Shown: piece by piece, positions 17,152 to 30,012 of the stretch
How the letters are laid out: every line of letters begins with the position of its first letter
How positions within the stretch are numbered: position 1 is the first letter of the stretch
From: Emcibacter sp. SYSU 3D8
Lineage (GTDB): Bacteria > Pseudomonadota > Alphaproteobacteria > SMXS01
NCBI RefSeq assembly: GCF_039655875.1
Contig: NZ_JBBYXK010000006.1
Span: 82,735-146,734 of the forward strand
Reading direction: 5' to 3'
DNA: 64,000 nt
Position numbers and translations under genes: made by a program
Notes under the pieces: model-generated
Told to the model about the DNA's origin: nothing
What the model saw: the letters and a program-made list of their open reading frames with translations, nothing else
Databases searched by the model: none

Positions 17152-17694
17152 ATGTCGCTGCCCCGGTACCAGGTCATCCAGAACGCCTATCTGGTGAACG
17201 ATCTCGACGAGGCGGTGCGCCGCCTCAATCGCCAGGCCGGCTACGGCCCGTGGCTCATGCTCCGCCATGTCGAATTGCCCCGCGTCTGGTACCGCGGCGA
17301 GCCGGCCGTCATCGACATGTCGGGCGCGTTCACCCAGGCCGGCGACGTGCAGATCGAGTTGATCCAGGTTCACAGTGACGGTCCGTCCTGCTACCGGGAC
17401 ATCTATCCGGTCGGCAAGGAGGGCTTCCACCACACCGCCATGTTCGTCCCGGATTACGAGAAAGCCTATGCCGCGTTCGAAGCTGCAGGCTGCCCTTGCG
17501 CGCAGCTCTTCGAATTGCCCGACGGCGGTGTCGCCGCCTACATGGACACCAGTGCCGTCAACGGACACATGATCGAGATATACAAGGAATCACAGGGAAT
17601 TCGGGCGCTCTACAGCATGGTCCGCGAATTCTGCGAGTCGCATCCGCCTGACGCGGTCATGGACGGTGGCACTGTCGCCAGCATCATGACCTGA
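17152..17694 (+). CDS. VOC superfamily protein, second copy
   Basis: The 180-residue protein has a two-module VOC fold with QNAYLVNDLDEAVRRL at the start, GKEGFHHTAMFVPDYEKA in the middle (His pair at a likely metal site) and a C-terminal SAVNGHMIEIYKES with the metal-binding Glu. It resembles proteins found in aromatic and steroid degradation clusters. GGAGG precedes the ATG. Cotranscription with the ABM gene suggests both act on the same intermediate. Confidence 0.85.
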   Translation: MSLPRYQVIQNAYLVNDLDEAVRRLNRQAGYGPWLMLRHVELPRVWYRGEPAVIDMSGAFTQAGDVQIELIQVHSDGPSCYRDIYPVGKEGFHHTAMFVPDYEKAYAAFEAAGCPCAQLFELPDGGVAAYMDTSAVNGHMIEIYKESQGIRALYSMVREFCESHPPDAVMDGGTVASIMT

Positions 17695-17723
17695 AGGCTC
17701 GTTCGGGCAGGTTGCCTTCGGGG

Positions 17724-17873
17724 TCAGCGGGTCTCGGGACTACGGCTGATCTGCACCTTGGCAGCACAGGCCGGGCCCGGACCTCGCATATAGTGCTTTT
17801 CCGGCTGGTAGCGCGGCGTCTTCTGGATGTGCGCCTGCAGTTTCTTGATGGTCTTGAGAAGTACGTCTTTCAT
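17724..17873 (-). CDS. Small basic protein downstream of the YhdH-like gene
   Basis: A 49-residue frame starts with ATG at 17873, six bases after the YhdH-like stop, and ends with TGA at 17724-17726. The product is basic (start MKDVLLKTIKKLQAHIQKT, end SRSPETR), with one Cys and no membrane helix. Close spacing suggests it is the last gene of the IclR/ACAD/YhdH operon. The ribosome binding site is weak (AAGAA) and I know no family. Confidence 0.42.
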   Translation of the reverse strand: MKDVLLKTIKKLQAHIQKTPRYQPEKHYMRGPGPACAAKVQISRSPETR

Positions 17874-17879
17874 TGTTCT

Positions 17880-18863
17880 TCATTCGGGTTGGAAGCGGAT
17901 CAGGGTCCTTCCCCTGGTCCGGCCGGCGATCATTTCATCCATGACCTCCGGCAGTTGCTTGATATCTATGATGTTTAGCAGGTCGTTTATGAACCTGGGC
18001 TTAAGATTCGTCGCAAGACGCTGCCAAAGGCGTTCCCGAAGCGGCGGGCGGGTATCTGCGTTGATGCCGATCAGCCGCACGCCGCGCAGGATAAAAGGCA
18101 GCACGGACATGCTCAGCTCCAGCCCCGCCGCGTTGCCGAACGCCGCGATCACACCGTTCTGCTTCGTGGTCCGGATCAGCCATTCCAGCGGCGCGCCGCC
18201 TGTGGTGTCAATCGCACCCGCCCAGCGCGCGGTGTCCAGCGGCTTTCCCGACTCTTCAGGAACGGCGATCACGTCCGCCGCGCCCAGCCTGCGCAGGAAC
18301 CCGTCGTCGCGCTTGCGCGAGACCGCCACGACCTCGTGCCCCAGCCCGGACAGCATGGATACAGCCAGGCTGCCCGTGCCGCCCGTTGCGCCGGTCACCG
18401 CAACCGGCCCATACCCCGGCGCAAGCCCGTTCAACTCCATCAGGTCGATGGACATGGCCACCGTGTGACCGGCCACGCCGATCGCCGCCGCCTCGAGCGC
18501 CGTCATCCCGTCGGGCAGCGCGGTAGCGAAAGCGCCCGGCACGCGCACCCACGGCGATAGCCCGCCATCCCGCGCCACGCCCAGCCCGTAGCCATGCAGG
18601 ATCACGGTCGTCCCGGGCGGCAGTTCGTCCGTTCCCGACTCCGCCACCACGCCGACGGCCTCGATCCCGCCTATGCACGGAAACCGCCGCACGATCTGGC
18701 CGCGGCCGGTGCCCGCCAGCGCATCCTTGTAGTTGACGCCCGCATAGAGCACGCGGACCAGCAGATCGCCCTCATCCAGCCCGTCCAGCGAGACCGGGAC
18801 GATGCCGCCCCGGCCCACCTTGCCGTCCTGCTCGATCCGGTATGCCTCGAACGTCCGCGTCAT
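17880..18863 (-). CDS. YhdH/AcuI-type acrylyl-CoA reductase-like oxidoreductase
   Basis: The 327-residue MDR protein has the AcuI/YhdH pattern: RVLYAGVNYKDALAGTGRG at the N-terminus, the CIGGIEAVGVV segment, a Rossmann loop VTGATGGTGSLAVSML and the conserved end GRTRGRTLIRF. Relatives reduce acryloyl-CoA and other small enoyl-CoA esters with NADPH. Its ATG overlaps the acyl-CoA dehydrogenase stop (ATGA), so the two are translationally coupled and may act on consecutive acyl-CoA intermediates. Confidence 0.92.
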   Translation of the reverse strand: MTRTFEAYRIEQDGKVGRGGIVPVSLDGLDEGDLLVRVLYAGVNYKDALAGTGRGQIVRRFPCIGGIEAVGVVAESGTDELPPGTTVILHGYGLGVARDGGLSPWVRVPGAFATALPDGMTALEAAAIGVAGHTVAMSIDLMELNGLAPGYGPVAVTGATGGTGSLAVSMLSGLGHEVVAVSRKRDDGFLRRLGAADVIAVPEESGKPLDTARWAGAIDTTGGAPLEWLIRTTKQNGVIAAFGNAAGLELSMSVLPFILRGVRLIGINADTRPPLRERLWQRLATNLKPRFINDLLNIIDIKQLPEVMDEMIAGRTRGRTLIRFQPE

Positions 18864-20017
18864 GTTGCGGCGCGCTTCATGGTCATGCGCGCGATGGTAG
18901 TCTGATGGATCTGGCTGGTGCCCTCGTACAGCCGAAACGGCCGCACATCCCGGTAGAACCGCTCGATGCAGCTGTAGTCGGCGATGTAACCCGAGCCGCC
19001 GAAGATTTGCACCGCCCGGTCCGCAACCCGGCCGCACATCTCGGTTGCGAAATATTTCGACATGGAGGCCTCCATGCTGGTGTCCTCGCCCCGGTCGCGC
19101 TTGCGCGCCGTGTCCAGGATCAGCGCTTTCGCCGCATGGATCTCCGTCTGGCAGTCGGCGATCAGCCCCTGCACCAGCTGGAACTCGCCGATCGGCTGGC
19201 CGAACTGCTTGCGGGTCATGGCATGCCGCACCGCCTCGTCCAGCATCCGGATCGCCGGTCCCGTCGAGAGCGCCGACAGATGCAGGCGCTGCTTGTTGAG
19301 GATCTTCATGGTGGTTTTGAAGCCCACATTCTCGATGCCGCCGATCAGGGCGTCGGCCGGAATGCGGCAATCCTCGAAATACACCTCCGAAACCGGCGCG
19401 CCTTCCTGGCCCATCTTCCTGTACGGCCTGCCGGTAGTCAGACCGGCGCAATCGCGCTCGACGATGAACGCACTCACGCCACCGGCGCCCGGGATACTTT
19501 CGTCGGTGCGCGCCATCACCGTCATCAGGTCGGCAACGGGCGCGTTGGTGATGAACGCCTTGGTGCCGTTCAGCACATAGCCGTCGCCATCCCGGCGCGC
19601 CGTCGTCTGCAGCGCGGTCAGGTCCGACCCCGCCTCCGGCTCGGTCGCCGCCAGGCAGCCGATCAGTTCGCCCTTGGCCATCTTCGGCAGGTATTTCCGC
19701 TTCTGTTCGGGCGTGCCGTCGACGACCAGCGCCTCCGACCCAATGCCTGTATTCGTGCCCACATGGGCGCGGAACGCCACCGAGCACTGCGAGATTTCCA
19801 GCGCGCCCAGCACCAGTTCCTCTGCCGTCAGGCCCGCCCCGCCGAATTCTTCCGGAATGCTCCAGCCGAAGAATCCCTTGCGCGCCATTTCCGCCGAGAT
19901 GTCTTTCGGCATGTACTCGCCCTGCGCCACCCGCTCCTCGTTGGGAACAGCGTAGCGGCGCACCCAATCATGGACATCGGCAAGGAAGCGCTCGAATTCT
20001 TCCGGGTTCCTGATCAA
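18860..20017 (-). CDS. Acyl-CoA dehydrogenase
   Basis: The 385-residue flavoprotein oxidises an acyl-CoA to the 2-enoyl-CoA. It contains CLAATEPEAGSDLTALQTTA (FAD/substrate binding), the arginine-rich helix ATRK-like region MTRKQFGQPIGEFQ, and YEGTSQIHQTTIARM with the likely catalytic Glu. The start is a TTG (20015-20017) overlapping the IclR stop as TTGA, with GGAGAG upstream; the N-terminus MIRNPEEFERFLADV is normal for the family. It forms an operon with the regulator before it and the YhdH-like reductase after it. Confidence 0.95.
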   Translation of the reverse strand: MIRNPEEFERFLADVHDWVRRYAVPNEERVAQGEYMPKDISAEMARKGFFGWSIPEEFGGAGLTAEELVLGALEISQCSVAFRAHVGTNTGIGSEALVVDGTPEQKRKYLPKMAKGELIGCLAATEPEAGSDLTALQTTARRDGDGYVLNGTKAFITNAPVADLMTVMARTDESIPGAGGVSAFIVERDCAGLTTGRPYRKMGQEGAPVSEVYFEDCRIPADALIGGIENVGFKTTMKILNKQRLHLSALSTGPAIRMLDEAVRHAMTRKQFGQPIGEFQLVQGLIADCQTEIHAAKALILDTARKRDRGEDTSMEASMSKYFATEMCGRVADRAVQIFGGSGYIADYSCIERFYRDVRPFRLYEGTSQIHQTTIARMTMKRAAT

Positions 20018-20994
20018 ATGCTCTCTCCGTCTGGTTCACTCACGCCCATGTCCTCCGGCAATCTCAACTTGCCCAGCTGGCTGACGATCACCTTGCCCAG
20101 ATGCTGCAGCCGGTCCGGTGGATTGCGGAACGCCGGCATCATCAGCCCCATCACGCCCCGCGCCCGGCCGCTCTCGTCACGGATCGACGCCGCCACCGCC
20201 GATGCGCCCTCGATGCGCTCACCCGTCGATGTCGCAAAGCCGGTCTCCCGAACACGTCCGATTTCGACCATGATGCGGCGCTGGTCCGTTGCCGGAAGCG
20301 CCGCCTCGTTCAGGATTTCCCGGATCCTGGCATCAGCCATGGCGGCCAGCGCCGCCTTGCCGGCCGCACCGGTCGGCAGGTCGAACGACCGGCCGATCTC
20401 CAGTTCATAGCGCAGCGGCTCCCGGCTCGCGGCCACGTCGACCACCACCTGCTGCCGGCCCGACGTCACGAAAAGTGTCGCGGTCTCGCCGCTTTCGTCG
20501 CGCAGCCGTTCCATCAACGGCCTGACCGCCGTGCGCAACGACCCGCGCAGCAGCGGCCGCGCCAACTCCAGCAAGCCAAAGCCGGGCGACCAGACATCCT
20601 GTCCCGACACGCTCGCAAGCTTGCGCTCGGCCAGCACGGTCAGCGCTGCGTCCACCTGCCCCGGTTCGGCGTCCAGCCTTGATGCCAGTTGCGAACGCCG
20701 CGCACCGTGCGGCCCCGCCGCCGCGAGCAGCTTCAGGATATCGAGCGGCAGCCCCATTCCGTCCGGTTCAGCGGCGCCTTTCGGAGAATAGCGCTTGTCC
20801 GGCAGTCGGCTGACAAAGCCATGATTCTCCAGCGTGTGCAGAATGCGGAACACCACCGGCACCGGTTCGCCCAGGGCCGCCGCGATTTCTGTTTGCGAAA
20901 GTGGCGAGCCCGCCCCCTCCAGCAGGCGCATGGTCTCGAGCGCCCGGGAGACGGTCTGCAATTGATAGGAAGTCTGGGATGCTGCGTTTGCCAT
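20014..20994 (-). CDS. IclR family transcriptional regulator
   Basis: The protein (326 residues from ATG 20994; 336 if the ATG at 21024 is used) has an N-terminal winged helix (TVSRALETMRLLEGAGSPLSQTEIAAAL and VFRILHTLENHGFVSRL) and a C-terminal effector domain with LPTGAAGKAALAAM and RVRETGFATSTGERIEGASAVA. IclR proteins usually control adjacent catabolic genes. Here the regulator is the first gene of the operon it probably controls, its stop overlapping the acyl-CoA dehydrogenase TTG. Neither start has a strong ribosome binding site; the effector is unknown. Confidence 0.9.
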   Translation of the reverse strand: MANAASQTSYQLQTVSRALETMRLLEGAGSPLSQTEIAAALGEPVPVVFRILHTLENHGFVSRLPDKRYSPKGAAEPDGMGLPLDILKLLAAAGPHGARRSQLASRLDAEPGQVDAALTVLAERKLASVSGQDVWSPGFGLLELARPLLRGSLRTAVRPLMERLRDESGETATLFVTSGRQQVVVDVAASREPLRYELEIGRSFDLPTGAAGKAALAAMADARIREILNEAALPATDQRRIMVEIGRVRETGFATSTGERIEGASAVAASIRDESGRARGVMGLMMPAFRNPPDRLQHLGKVIVSQLGKLRLPEDMGVSEPDGESI

Positions 20995-21070
20995 GGCGCA
21001 GGTAGAAACACCTGCCGCCACCATCCGTCAACGGTGTTTTTTCGCAATACAAAATTACCGCAGCCGATAC

Positions 21071-25484
<4,414 letters not shown>

Positions 25485-25486
25485 AG

Positions 25487-26731
25487 TCAGAACTCCTGTG
25501 CCGCGTCGGATGAGATCCAGCGGCCGGTCAGCCGGTCGATGACGGCCTGTGCTGCATGAAATTTCTTCAGGGCGGCGATCTCCCGCGTCCGCAGGTCGGC
25601 CAGCTCGTGCTGGGCATCGGCCACGTCCAGATAGGCAAAGGCGCCGCGGTCATAGCCGTCCCGGGCACCCCGTGCCGCTTCCGCCGCTCGGGGGATCATG
25701 TCGTCACGGATCGCCAGCGCCTCGGCCCGCGCCGCATCCTGTTCGGCCCGCGCCGCGCGAAGGGCTGCCGCATGACGGCGCCTGTCTTCCGCCAGCAGGA
25801 ATTGCGCTTCCTGCCGCTCAGCCATGGCCTTGTTGATATTGCCCCGGTTCTTGTCGAAGAAGGCGAGCGGGATCGAGAAGGACACCAGCCCTGCTACCTC
25901 CCCGCCATCCTCGAACCGCCGCATCCCGACACCGATGGTCGGATCCTGCTTTGCCCGCGCCTTTTCAAGTTCATAGGCCTTGGCCGCGCGCTCGATCCGG
26001 GCCTCGCTCACCACCAGGTCGGGCGCGCCGGATCCCGCCGGACCTTCCTGCATCCGGAAGAATGCTGTAGCATCCACCGCAACCTCCGCGGCATCCCCTT
26101 CCCAGCGCGCCGCCAGCGCCGCACGCGCGGCCTCCAGCCGCAGCCTGTTCTGATCGACGCCGACAAGTGCGGCCGCCACCTTGTTGTCGGCCTTGAGCCC
26201 GGCAGCCAGCGGATCGCGCGCGGCCTCGACGCGGTGCCGCACGATCCCGGCCAAATCCTCTGCCAGACGCAGCCGCTCCTTCGCGTCGCGCAGCGATGCC
26301 TCGGCCTCCAGCACGGCGCTCCATGCCTTCTGGGTCTCGAACGCGACCTCGGCCGTGGACCGGGTCCGTTCCAGCCGCGCAATCCCTTGATCGGCTTCCG
26401 CCAGAGCCGTCCGCGCGCGGCGCTTGGTGCCGCGTTCCAGCGTCTGACGATAGGAAATGGTGGTTTCTGTCGAGCCGAAGTCCGAGTAGCGACCGCTACC
26501 GGTGAAATTCTCGAACTCCACCTCCAGTTCGGGGTTTGGCCTGGCCCGTGCCTGATCCACGCCGGCGCCGGATGCGGCGATGCTGGCCTCGCGCGCATCG
26601 AGCAAGGGCGACCCTTGCACGCTCCGGGCGACCGCCTCTTCAAGGGTAAGCAGCGGCGCGGTCGGCGAGGCGATTGCAGGCTGGGTAGCCCAGCCTAAGG
26701 CGGTCATGGCCGCCAGAACGGTGAAACGCAT
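25487..26731 (-). CDS. czcC: Outer-membrane efflux channel, TolC family (CzcC-type)
   Basis: The 414-residue protein has a cleavable signal peptide (ending near ASPTAP) and long helical hairpins typical of TolC-type channels, with the repeated pattern LTLEEAVARSVQGSPLLDAR and RARPNPELEVEFENFTGSG. Orientation and 2-base spacing to czcB show it completes the tripartite pump. It follows the small His/Asp-rich gene by 68 bases. Confidence 0.92.
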   Translation of the reverse strand: MRFTVLAAMTALGWATQPAIASPTAPLLTLEEAVARSVQGSPLLDAREASIAASGAGVDQARARPNPELEVEFENFTGSGRYSDFGSTETTISYRQTLERGTKRRARTALAEADQGIARLERTRSTAEVAFETQKAWSAVLEAEASLRDAKERLRLAEDLAGIVRHRVEAARDPLAAGLKADNKVAAALVGVDQNRLRLEAARAALAARWEGDAAEVAVDATAFFRMQEGPAGSGAPDLVVSEARIERAAKAYELEKARAKQDPTIGVGMRRFEDGGEVAGLVSFSIPLAFFDKNRGNINKAMAERQEAQFLLAEDRRRHAAALRAARAEQDAARAEALAIRDDMIPRAAEAARGARDGYDRGAFAYLDVADAQHELADLRTREIAALKKFHAAQAVIDRLTGRWISSDAAQEF

Positions 26732-26799
26732 TTCGAGATCTCTCGCGATGACAGGGGAGCGCGGCAGGCGTGCTGCCGCACGGAGCTATCGTCGGAAGA

Positions 26800-27120
26800 T
26801 CAGGCTAGGGGCGGACGAACCGGCGGGCTGAGAACTCGGCCGTCCTCGATCATGCTCGACGCCACCGAAATTCCCGCGGACAGCGTCACGGCAGGGGACA
26901 CGGCTTGTGCGGTTGCCCGCTGCATGGAATCGGCCATATGGCTTGCGCAATGCGCCGCACCATGCAGTCCGTTGTCTTCGCAATCGTCGTCGACGTCGAG
27001 CAAAACCGCGGCAGTCGGTACGGTTCCGTCATAGTCGTGTGCAACCATATGCGATGCCCCGTCCACGAACCGGAGGGTCAGGACGGCCAGCAGCGCCAGG
27101 AATGCAATCGCACGGCTCAT
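26800..27120 (-). CDS. Small secreted His/Asp-rich protein heading the czc operon
   Basis: The 106-residue product has a signal peptide (about residues 1-22) and a short mature part with clustered Asp, His, Met and Cys: LLDVDDDCEDNGLHGAAHCASHMADSM (start shown as LLDVDDDCEDNG). The composition suggests metal sensing, buffering or delivery in the periplasm. Similar small proteins precede czc operons in sphingomonads, from memory. It faces the divergent RNA helicase gene. Confidence 0.68.
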   Translation of the reverse strand: MSRAIAFLALLAVLTLRFVDGASHMVAHDYDGTVPTAAVLLDVDDDCEDNGLHGAAHCASHMADSMQRATAQAVSPAVTLSAGISVASSMIEDGRVLSPPVRPPLA

Positions 27121-27323
27121 ACGCTATAATATGGACTTCACCTTCCGCTGCGCGCAAGGGGCACCCTGTCGCTTATTCGCTTTACTTCCCGGCTGAAGGC
27201 CATAGTTGTCTGCTGCTACGCGCCAACTGCATAACAAACAGGCACAATACGGTTGCACCGGTCGACCGTTGGGCGCATGAACGCGCCCTTGCCGTTCCAT
27301 CGGCCCATACGAGTACGAAATCC

Positions 27324-29687
27324 ATGCCGTTCCCCGCCACCCATCCCGCCCTCGCCCGCGCGCTCGTTGCCCGCGCTTATGACGAACCAACATCCGTCCA
27401 GCGTGCCGTGCTCGAGGCGGACGCCGATGGCCGCGACCTGCTGGTGTCGGCTCAGACCGGATCGGGAAAGACGGTGGCATTCGGCCTGGCGCTTGCGCCG
27501 ACCCTGCTCGGCGAGGAGGAGGTCTTCGGTCAGGCCGGCCCGCCGCTCGCCCTGATCATCGCCCCGACGCGCGAACTCGCGCTGCAGGTGCACCGCGAAC
27601 TGAGCTGGCTCTACGACGAGACAGGCGCCAAAATCGCCACCTGCGTCGGCGGCATGGACCCGCGCCAGGAAGCCCGGGCCCTTAATTTTGGCTGCCACAT
27701 CGTCGTCGGCACGCCTGGACGCCTGCGCGATCACATGGAACGGGGCCGGCTCGACACCTCGGCCCTGCGCGCTGTCGTCCTCGACGAAGCCGACGAAATG
27801 CTCGACCTCGGCTTTCGCGAGGATCTGGAGTTTCTCCTCGAGGCCACGCCCCGGGCCAGGCGAACCCTGATGTTCTCCGCCACCATCGCCCGCGAGATCG
27901 CGGCGTTGGCGCGCTCCTATCAGCGGGATGCCCTGCGCATCGACACGGTCGAGCGCAATCGCCCCCATGCCGACATCGAATATCGCGCCATCCGTGTCGC
28001 CCCCAACGAAGTCGAACTGGGCGTCGTCAACGTGCTCCGGCTGTTCGACGCCGCAGCGGCGCTGGTGTTCTGTTCGACCCGTGACGCCGTGCGCCATCTG
28101 CACGCAAGCCTGGTCGAGCGAGGCTTTGCCGCTACCGCCCTTTCCGGCGAGTTGACCCAGAACGAACGCAACAACGCGCTCCAGTCGCTGCGCGATGGCC
28201 GCACCAAGATCTGCGTCGCCACCGATGTGGCCGCGCGCGGCCTCGACCTGCCCCAGCTCGACCTGGTCATCCACGCCGAGCTGCCCAACAACAAGGATAC
28301 CCTGCTCCATCGCAGCGGCCGCACCGGCCGCGCGGGCCGCAAGGGCGTCTGCGTGTTGCTGGTCACCTACACCAAGGGCCGCCGCGCCCAGCAACTCCTG
28401 TCGCTCGCCGGCGTCGATGCCGTCTGGTCTGGACCGCCGACCGCCGAGGAAATCCGCAAGCGCGACAACGAGCGCTTTCTCACCGACCCGATTTTCAATG
28501 AACCCGGCGCCGACGAGGACCTCAGCCTGGTCCAGCCGCTGCTCGAAAACCGCACAGCCGAGCAGCTTGCCCTGGCGCTGGCCCGCATTCAGCGGTCGCG
28601 CTTGCCCGAGCCCGAGGACCTGTTCGACAATGGCGCCGCCCGCGAGCCGCGCCGCGATGAGCGTGGTCCCCGGGAACCCCGCGAGCCCCGCCAGTTCAAC
28701 GACAGGGGGCCCGCTGGCGAAACCGTCTGGTTTCGTCTCAACGTCGGCCGCGCGAAGAACGCCGATCCCAAATGGATCCTGCCGCTGCTCTGCCGACTTG
28801 GCCATGTCACCAAGCGCGACATCGGCGCCATCCGCATCTTCGATCGCGATACCAAGTTCGAGATTTCCAAGGACATGGCTGACCGCTTCAAGGCCGCGGT
28901 CGAGAAGTCCGACGACAAGGAATTCACCGTCCAGGCCGCCGAGGCCCCTGCCCCGCGCGACCGCGAACAGCGGGACGGAGAGCGCGCACCCCGGCCCGAA
29001 CGGCGCGAGCGGTACGAGCGTCCGGTCCGTGCGGCTGATCCCGTCACCCCGTCACGAACCGAGCCACCGGCCTATCAATCGGCAGCCCCGGCGCCAGTCG
29101 CGCCCGAACCGGCCGCGCCTGAATCTGTCGCCCATGAACCGGCTGCCGCTGCCGATGTCCCCCGCCAGGACACTCCGAAGGTCGAGTACCAGCGTGAAGC
29201 AAGCGCGCCGTTCGATCCGCATGGCGGCGAGAAGCCGGCGCGCAAGAAGGAACGCTGGGACGGCGCCAAGCGCCGCGATGCCAAGGTCCGCCGCGAATAT
29301 ACCGACCGCGCTGCCCCCGAATCACGCGTCGACCACGCCGCCTCGGACCGTCAGCGGCCGGCCCGTGACGACCGTGCCGGCAAGAAGCCAGGCTATGCGC
29401 CAAAGCCGTGGAAGCAGGGCCCTCGGCCCGACCGCACCGCGGCGCCCGCCGCCGATTCCGCCCAGCGTGATCCTTCAAAGCCGGCGCAGCGGCCCAACCG
29501 CGATGAAGCCGGTCCGGAAAGATCGTTCCGGGATCGCACCAAGCCTGCCGCCGCAGGCAAGCCCTATGGCAAACCCGCCTTCGGCAAGGCCAAGCCCGGC
29601 GCCGAGCGTCCCAAGCGCTTCAATCCGAAACGCGACGACACACGCACCACGCCGGGCGACCGTCCGCTGCGGCGCAAGCCGCGCTGA
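27324..29687 (+). CDS. DEAD-box RNA helicase with DbpA-type RNA-binding domain and long disordered tail
   Basis: The 787-residue protein carries all DEAD-box motifs: AQTGSGKT (Walker A, about 43-50), PTREL, GTPGR, DEAD (about 154-157), SAT, and HRSGRTGRAGRKG. Residues about 480-545 form a DbpA-like domain (VWFRLNVGRAKNADPKWILP, RDIGAIRIFDRDTKFEIS) that in DbpA relatives binds 23S rRNA. From about 550 to the end the chain is low-complexity, Arg/Pro/Lys/Ala-rich and probably disordered, aiding RNA binding. The start ATG at 27324 gives the normal N-terminus (MPFPATHPALARAL). Likely role: ribosome assembly or RNA decay. Confidence 0.93.
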   Translation: MPFPATHPALARALVARAYDEPTSVQRAVLEADADGRDLLVSAQTGSGKTVAFGLALAPTLLGEEEVFGQAGPPLALIIAPTRELALQVHRELSWLYDETGAKIATCVGGMDPRQEARALNFGCHIVVGTPGRLRDHMERGRLDTSALRAVVLDEADEMLDLGFREDLEFLLEATPRARRTLMFSATIAREIAALARSYQRDALRIDTVERNRPHADIEYRAIRVAPNEVELGVVNVLRLFDAAAALVFCSTRDAVRHLHASLVERGFAATALSGELTQNERNNALQSLRDGRTKICVATDVAARGLDLPQLDLVIHAELPNNKDTLLHRSGRTGRAGRKGVCVLLVTYTKGRRAQQLLSLAGVDAVWSGPPTAEEIRKRDNERFLTDPIFNEPGADEDLSLVQPLLENRTAEQLALALARIQRSRLPEPEDLFDNGAAREPRRDERGPREPREPRQFNDRGPAGETVWFRLNVGRAKNADPKWILPLLCRLGHVTKRDIGAIRIFDRDTKFEISKDMADRFKAAVEKSDDKEFTVQAAEAPAPRDREQRDGERAPRPERRERYERPVRAADPVTPSRTEPPAYQSAAPAPVAPEPAAPESVAHEPAAAADVPRQDTPKVEYQREASAPFDPHGGEKPARKKERWDGAKRRDAKVRREYTDRAAPESRVDHAASDRQRPARDDRAGKKPGYAPKPWKQGPRPDRTAAPAADSAQRDPSKPAQRPNRDEAGPERSFRDRTKPAAAGKPYGKPAFGKAKPGAERPKRFNPKRDDTRTTPGDRPLRRKPR

Positions 29688-30012
29688 CCCGTCAGATACT
29701 GTCCAGGAGGAGTGCCGCCCCGATAAGCGTCGGGCCGCCGCACTCGGAATGGGCTTGGGGGCTACAGATCCGAATGCGGCGACCCGACTGACGAGGCCAA
29801 CAACACGAATGTCGCGTCGAACTGTGGCGGGATTTGGACGCAGTCTGGGCATTGTAACGTCAGCGCATTTTTCGTCCGCTGGCCTGGCTCAGTCTTCCAG
29901 CGGATCCGCTGCGACGCACCGCACTGCTTGCGGCTCCCGGGCCAGATAGACCCGCCGCGGGTCGGACTGCTCAGCCAGACGAGTATTGACGCATCCGGTC
30001 CGGTGCGAAGGC
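29688..30012. other. Intergenic region of about 325 bases between convergent genes
   Basis: No gene is supported. Just after the helicase stop an imperfect hairpin can be drawn (GTGC...CCCGA with TCGGG...GCAC, about 29713-29740) that may end the helicase transcript, but no T-run follows. Nothing else recognisable is seen. Confidence 0.4.

Noticed and set aside
18864..19967. N-terminal extension of the YhdH-like frame, making a 695-codon ORF
   Set aside because: The extra part lies out of frame within the acyl-CoA dehydrogenase; the normal start is the ATG overlapping the dehydrogenase stop.
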